A stretch of 55,652 bases of DNA, from the NCBI GenBank assembly GCA_021819525.1, contig JAKAQW010000003.1:1-55652 (forward strand). The letters run 5' to 3'. This stretch comes from Actinomycetes bacterium (GTDB taxonomy: Bacteria; Actinomycetota; Acidimicrobiia; Acidimicrobiales; UBA8190). A model generated the notes under the pieces. It had not been told where the DNA came from. It worked only from the letters and a program-made list of their open reading frames with translations, and made no database searches. Positions 52,821 to 55,652 of the stretch are shown piece by piece (position 1 is the stretch's first letter; each line of letters begins with the position of its first letter). The translations under genes and the position numbers were made by a program.

Positions 52821-54407
52821 ATGAGGCCTGCTCACGAGGTGGCCGAGGCGGCGCTCGCTGCCCTGGGCGGCGAAGGGGTGGTCGTGGTCCACGAGCACCA
52901 CGGGGTCGACATCCGTTTCGCTGCGAACACCGTCACCACCAACGGCGTCCGTCACCAGCGCCGGGTCACCGTCGTAGCTGTCCGCGACCGCTCCGACGGG
53001 CGCTGTGTCGGTGTGGCGTCGGGTTCAGGCGCCGTCGTCGCTCCCGGCACGCGTACCGGTGCCGGTGCCGGTGCAGGCGTTGGATCTGGCGGTGGCAGGC
53101 GCGCTGTCGGTGTGGTCCCGACTGCAGGCGTCGTCGCTGGCTCCGGGCACGGATCGGGCGTTTCTCCGAGCGCGGGAGGTACCGGCCGGCTCGGTCCGAG
53201 CTCGTCGCCGGTTGCGGCGGGGACCGGCGCCAGCCAGCAGGGCTGGTTCTCGTGGCGCCAGCTGGTGGAGGCAGCCGAAGCCGACGCCGCCGGCTCTGAG
53301 CCCGCGGACGACGCCTTCGACCTGGTACAGGGGCCCGCGGCCGCCGACTTCGCCGAGCCGGCCGGCAGGAGCGCACCAGCGGTGCTCGCCGGCATCGCCA
53401 CCGGCCTCGGAGACAGCTTCGACCAGGCCCTAGCCGACGGGCTGGTAGTGAGCGGTTTTGCCGAGCACGCGGAGGACACGGTCTACGTGGCCTCGACGAC
53501 GGGCTTGCGCCTTCGTCACGCCCAGCCGACAGGGAAGGTCCAGGTGGTGCTCCGCACGACTGACGGGACGGCCTCCTCGTGGGTGGGTGTGGGGACCGAG
53601 GACGTGGCCGGCGTCTCGCTGGACGGCTTGCTGGGCGAGGCACGGCGCCGGCTGTCGTGGGCGGCGCGCCGGGTGGAGCTGCCACCAGGGCGCTATCCCA
53701 CCGTGCTACCGCCAGACGCCGTGGCTGACCTGGTCTGCATGCTGGGAGAAGCGGCCGTCGGGCGCGAGGCCGAGGAAGGTCGTGGCGTCTTCTCTGCCCC
53801 TGGGGGCGGCACCCGGGTGGGCGAGCAGTTGCTGGCAATGCCCATGGAGCTGCGCGCGGATCCGTTCGAGCCGGGACTGCCCTGCACGCCTTTCGTGGTG
53901 ACCACCGCCTCGGGCAGCGACACCTCGGTGTTCGACAACGGCTTGGCGCTCGAGCGCACGGCGTACCTGCGCGAGGGCCGACTGGCCCAGCTCCGCTACC
54001 ACCGGGCCGGTGCTGCGCGTGCGGGCGTGGCGCCGGCACCTCGGGTGGACAACTTGGTCCTGGAGCTGCCCGGCGCGACCGAGACGGTCGACGACCTGGT
54101 GCGCAGTGTCGACCGGGGCCTGCTCGTGACGTGCCTGTGGTACATCCGCGAGGTGGATCCGGCCACGTTGCTGCTCACCGGCCTGACCCGTGACGGTGTC
54201 TACCTGGTGGAACGAGGCGAGGTGGTGGGCGCTGTGAACAACTTCCGTTTCAACGAGAGCCCTCTCGGGGTGCTCCAGCGGGCATCGGCCGTGGGGGCCA
54301 CCGAGCGGGCACTGTCCCGGGAGTGGAACGAGTGGTTCCCCCGTACTGCCATGCCGCCGGTGCTCGTGCCCGACTTCAACATGAGCTCGGTCAGTCCCGC
54401 TATCTGA
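52821..54407 (+). CDS. tldE: TldE/PmbA-like subunit with a Gly-rich insertion
   Basis: This is the non-catalytic partner of TldD. The 528-residue protein has the TldE/PmbA blocks FAANTVTTNGVRHQRRVTVV, GFAEHAEDTVYVASTTGLRL, QLLAMPMELRADPFEPG, DTSVFDNGLALERTAYLREG and LVTCLWYIREVDPATLLLTG. VVGAVNNFRFNESPLGVLQR and EWFPRTAMPPVLVPDFNMSS follow at the C-terminus. It lacks HExxxH, as expected. About 75 residues of Gly/Ala/Ser sequence (roughly 67-140, with GAGAGAG) interrupt the N-terminal domain, so it is longer than the usual 440-450. ATG 52821 has GGGTGAG directly before it. Confidence 0.92.
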   Translation: MRPAHEVAEAALAALGGEGVVVVHEHHGVDIRFAANTVTTNGVRHQRRVTVVAVRDRSDGRCVGVASGSGAVVAPGTRTGAGAGAGVGSGGGRRAVGVVPTAGVVAGSGHGSGVSPSAGGTGRLGPSSSPVAAGTGASQQGWFSWRQLVEAAEADAAGSEPADDAFDLVQGPAAADFAEPAGRSAPAVLAGIATGLGDSFDQALADGLVVSGFAEHAEDTVYVASTTGLRLRHAQPTGKVQVVLRTTDGTASSWVGVGTEDVAGVSLDGLLGEARRRLSWAARRVELPPGRYPTVLPPDAVADLVCMLGEAAVGREAEEGRGVFSAPGGGTRVGEQLLAMPMELRADPFEPGLPCTPFVVTTASGSDTSVFDNGLALERTAYLREGRLAQLRYHRAGAARAGVAPAPRVDNLVLELPGATETVDDLVRSVDRGLLVTCLWYIREVDPATLLLTGLTRDGVYLVERGEVVGAVNNFRFNESPLGVLQRASAVGATERALSREWNEWFPRTAMPPVLVPDFNMSSVSPAI

Positions 54408-54548
54408 CCGCTGGGTCCGATGAAGCCAGCCACAGCGACCGCTTGCGGTGCCGGCGGGGGCTCGCCGGTGCTGGAGGATAGACTCCAGGCCGTCCCCTTC
54501 TGCGCCGTGGAGCGCATGGGCCCTTTCAGGCCCTCAGGCTTTGCCCTG

Positions 54549-55316
54549 TCAGCGGCGGTCACTACTGTCGACGGTGGGAAGGCGACGGGTGGCGTCGGTC
54601 GGCTCGGTGCCGGTCGGCTCGGCAGACCGGCCCGTTGCTCCCAGCCTGCGGGTGTCGCGGCCATCGTTCGGCCTGCTCTCGGAGGAACTGGCTCGGATGG
54701 GCATGATCTGGGTGGCGTCAGCTGTCGGCCTGTCGACTTCGCGGGCGAGACCTGCCGTTACCAGCGCGCTTTTCGATCCAGGGGGCCGGCTCCGATCTGG
54801 CGGATCCGCCGGCAAGCCCGGATCCGCCGGCAAGCCCGGATCTGCGTGCCTTGCCGGATCGATCAGACCTGCGAGCCCCGCCGGTGAAGCGGCAGCGTCG
54901 AGCGCCCGGAGGGCTTCCGCCAGTTCCTGGGCCGCCTCTCGAAGGCCCGGGGATCCGCCAGCATGTCCGGGAGCCGGTGCCAACCCGTCCCCGGGTCGAT
55001 CCCCCCCACCAGAGATGGTGACAACGTGCCCGGCCGGCGCACTGGCGAGCGCAAGCGGGGCAGCGCGCGGCGTCGACGTCTCTGCGCTGCCGGGGTACCC
55101 GGAGCCGGCGATGGCTTCCTGGCTGGCGCCGGTCGGTGACGCCTGCCAGATGGCGGCGAGGACGGCAGCCACCTGGGCATCAGCAGCGCGGAAGGTGCCC
55201 AGGCACCGTCCTTCGCGCCAGATGCTGAGGACCACCGCCTGCTCTGATGCGTGGCGGGACACCCGCAGGATGGTGCCTCGAGCATCGACCAGTTCCCGAC
55301 GTTCTGCGGCGGCCAT
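54549..55316 (-). CDS. Hypothetical protein, low-complexity C-terminus
   Basis: I do not recognise this gene. The predicted 255-residue product has a compact-looking N-terminal part of about 60 residues (RRELVDARGTILRVSRHASE, QAVVLSIWREGRCLGTFRAA, DAQVAAVLAAIWQA) that reads like a small beta domain with a helix. It is followed by about 190 residues rich in Ala, Gly, Pro, Ser and Asp, including three ADPGLP units from an 18-bp repeat (54802-54837). ATG 55316 is the start that includes the ordered part; the frame is open upstream to 55454. It is convergent with tldE. The N-terminal section is credible as a gene; the tail could be partly non-coding. Confidence 0.5.
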   Translation of the reverse strand: MAAAERRELVDARGTILRVSRHASEQAVVLSIWREGRCLGTFRAADAQVAAVLAAIWQASPTGASQEAIAGSGYPGSAETSTPRAAPLALASAPAGHVVTISGGGDRPGDGLAPAPGHAGGSPGLREAAQELAEALRALDAAASPAGLAGLIDPARHADPGLPADPGLPADPPDRSRPPGSKSALVTAGLAREVDRPTADATQIMPIRASSSESRPNDGRDTRRLGATGRSAEPTGTEPTDATRRLPTVDSSDRR

Positions 55317-55521
55317 GGGACTATGTTGCCTCGACGGCGACCTCCAGGGACAGCGGGCGCGCGCAGCTCGCGTGCTTGCGCGCGCTGGGTGGGCGTAGCC
55401 AGCATGTTCCTGACCGGCACCGGTGACGAGTCGGCCTGGCCACTCCGCTACCATGAAGGGACCATCACGGCATCGGGGTGCTCGCGGGCACGGTCTGCTG
55501 GCTCCGAACGTCGGGTGTCGT

Positions 55522-55595
55522 GCGCTCGTAGCCCAATTGGATAGAGCATCTGACTACGGATCAGAAGGTTGGGGGTTCGAGTCCCTCCGAGCGCG
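55522..55595 (+). tRNA. tRNA-Arg (ACG)
   Basis: Acceptor GCGCTCG pairs with CGAGCGC. D arm is present; anticodon stem TCTGA/TCAGA has loop CTACGGA (anticodon ACG), and the T arm is GGGGG-TTCGAGT-CCCTC (one mismatch-tolerant pair). Discriminator G; CCA is not encoded. The ACG anticodon is normally edited to ICG by TadA. Confidence 0.94.
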
Positions 55596-55652
55596 CTGGC
55601 ATGAACTCCCTGGTAGCGCAGGGGGTTTCTTCGTCTTCGGGGGACGGTGATG

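Noticed and set aside
54518-54533. GGGCC-N6-GGCCC hairpin between tldE and the convergent hypothetical gene
   Set aside because: The stem is only 5 bp without a U-tract; too weak to call a terminator.
54420-54887. 155-codon plus-strand frame after tldE
   Set aside because: It is antisense to the hypothetical minus-strand gene and has no ordered-looking segment or ribosome-binding site.

Overview
The window is a GC-rich (about 70 percent) chromosomal segment of an actinobacterium. Lineage markers are HspR next to dnaJ and clpB, a SenX3/RegX3-type two-component pair, clpS beside a DUF2017/AosR gene, a polyphosphate glucokinase, egtB-egtD, a Glu-Asp-Phe tRNA cluster, and many GTG starts. A member of Acidimicrobiia or a related deep actinobacterial class is plausible, but that is inference; no rRNA is present.

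Layout. (1) 1-5.3 kb: end of a heat-shock operon, grpE (5' end outside the window)-dnaJ-hspR-clpB. (2) 5.4-17.1 kb: purine biosynthesis, purA-purB-purC-purS-purQ-purL, a divergent PHP phosphoesterase, then purF-purM. (3) 17.6-27.6 kb: a ten-gene operon with its own promoter and a candidate operator. It holds an NMT1/SsuA-type ABC importer, class 1B dihydroorotate dehydrogenase (pyrD/pyrK), an IclR regulator, two phosphoribosyltransferase-fold proteins with altered PRPP loops, an M20 N-carbamoyl-amino-acid/ureido hydrolase and a class I dihydroorotase. The enzyme set fits uptake of orotate (or a relative) and its reductive breakdown: orotate to dihydroorotate to carbamoyl-aspartate to aspartate. 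This is the most interesting system in the window. (4) 27.6-27.9 kb: tRNA-Phe, tRNA-Asp and tRNA-Glu on the minus strand. (5) 27.9-37.2 kb: a peptidase-S51-like/CysRS-tail fusion, aosR-like, clpS, ctaB, a TlpA-like thioredoxin, an ABC-2 exporter, serS, regX3-senX3. (6) 37.5-44.4 kb: five co-directional genes of a stripped-down type IV secretion/conjugation-like machine (small membrane protein, TrbL/VirB6-like, SCO6880-like, VirB4-like, VirD4/TraG-like) with no relaxase or integrase. (7) 44.5-55.6 kb: bluB, ppgK, a LapA-like membrane protein, a quinone-oxidoreductase-like MDR enzyme, egtB-egtD, tldD-tldE, a hypothetical gene and tRNA-Arg.

A pervasive feature is expansion of short tandem repeats, about twenty tracts in 55 kb. 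Inside genes the periods seen are multiples of three (27, 21, 18, 15, 9, 6 bp) and add low-complexity segments, including about 130 residues within PurF, about 100 within EgtB and about 75 within TldE. In spacers the periods are often not multiples of three (95, 31, 25 bp; direct repeats offset by 121 or 101 bp). Several copy the end of the upstream gene, including its stop codon and the embedded ribosome-binding site of the next gene.

Many starts lie 6-9 nt behind a TANNNT -10 element, which suggests common leaderless or very short-leader transcripts. All names rest on recognition of family motifs in the translated sequence; no database search was run.
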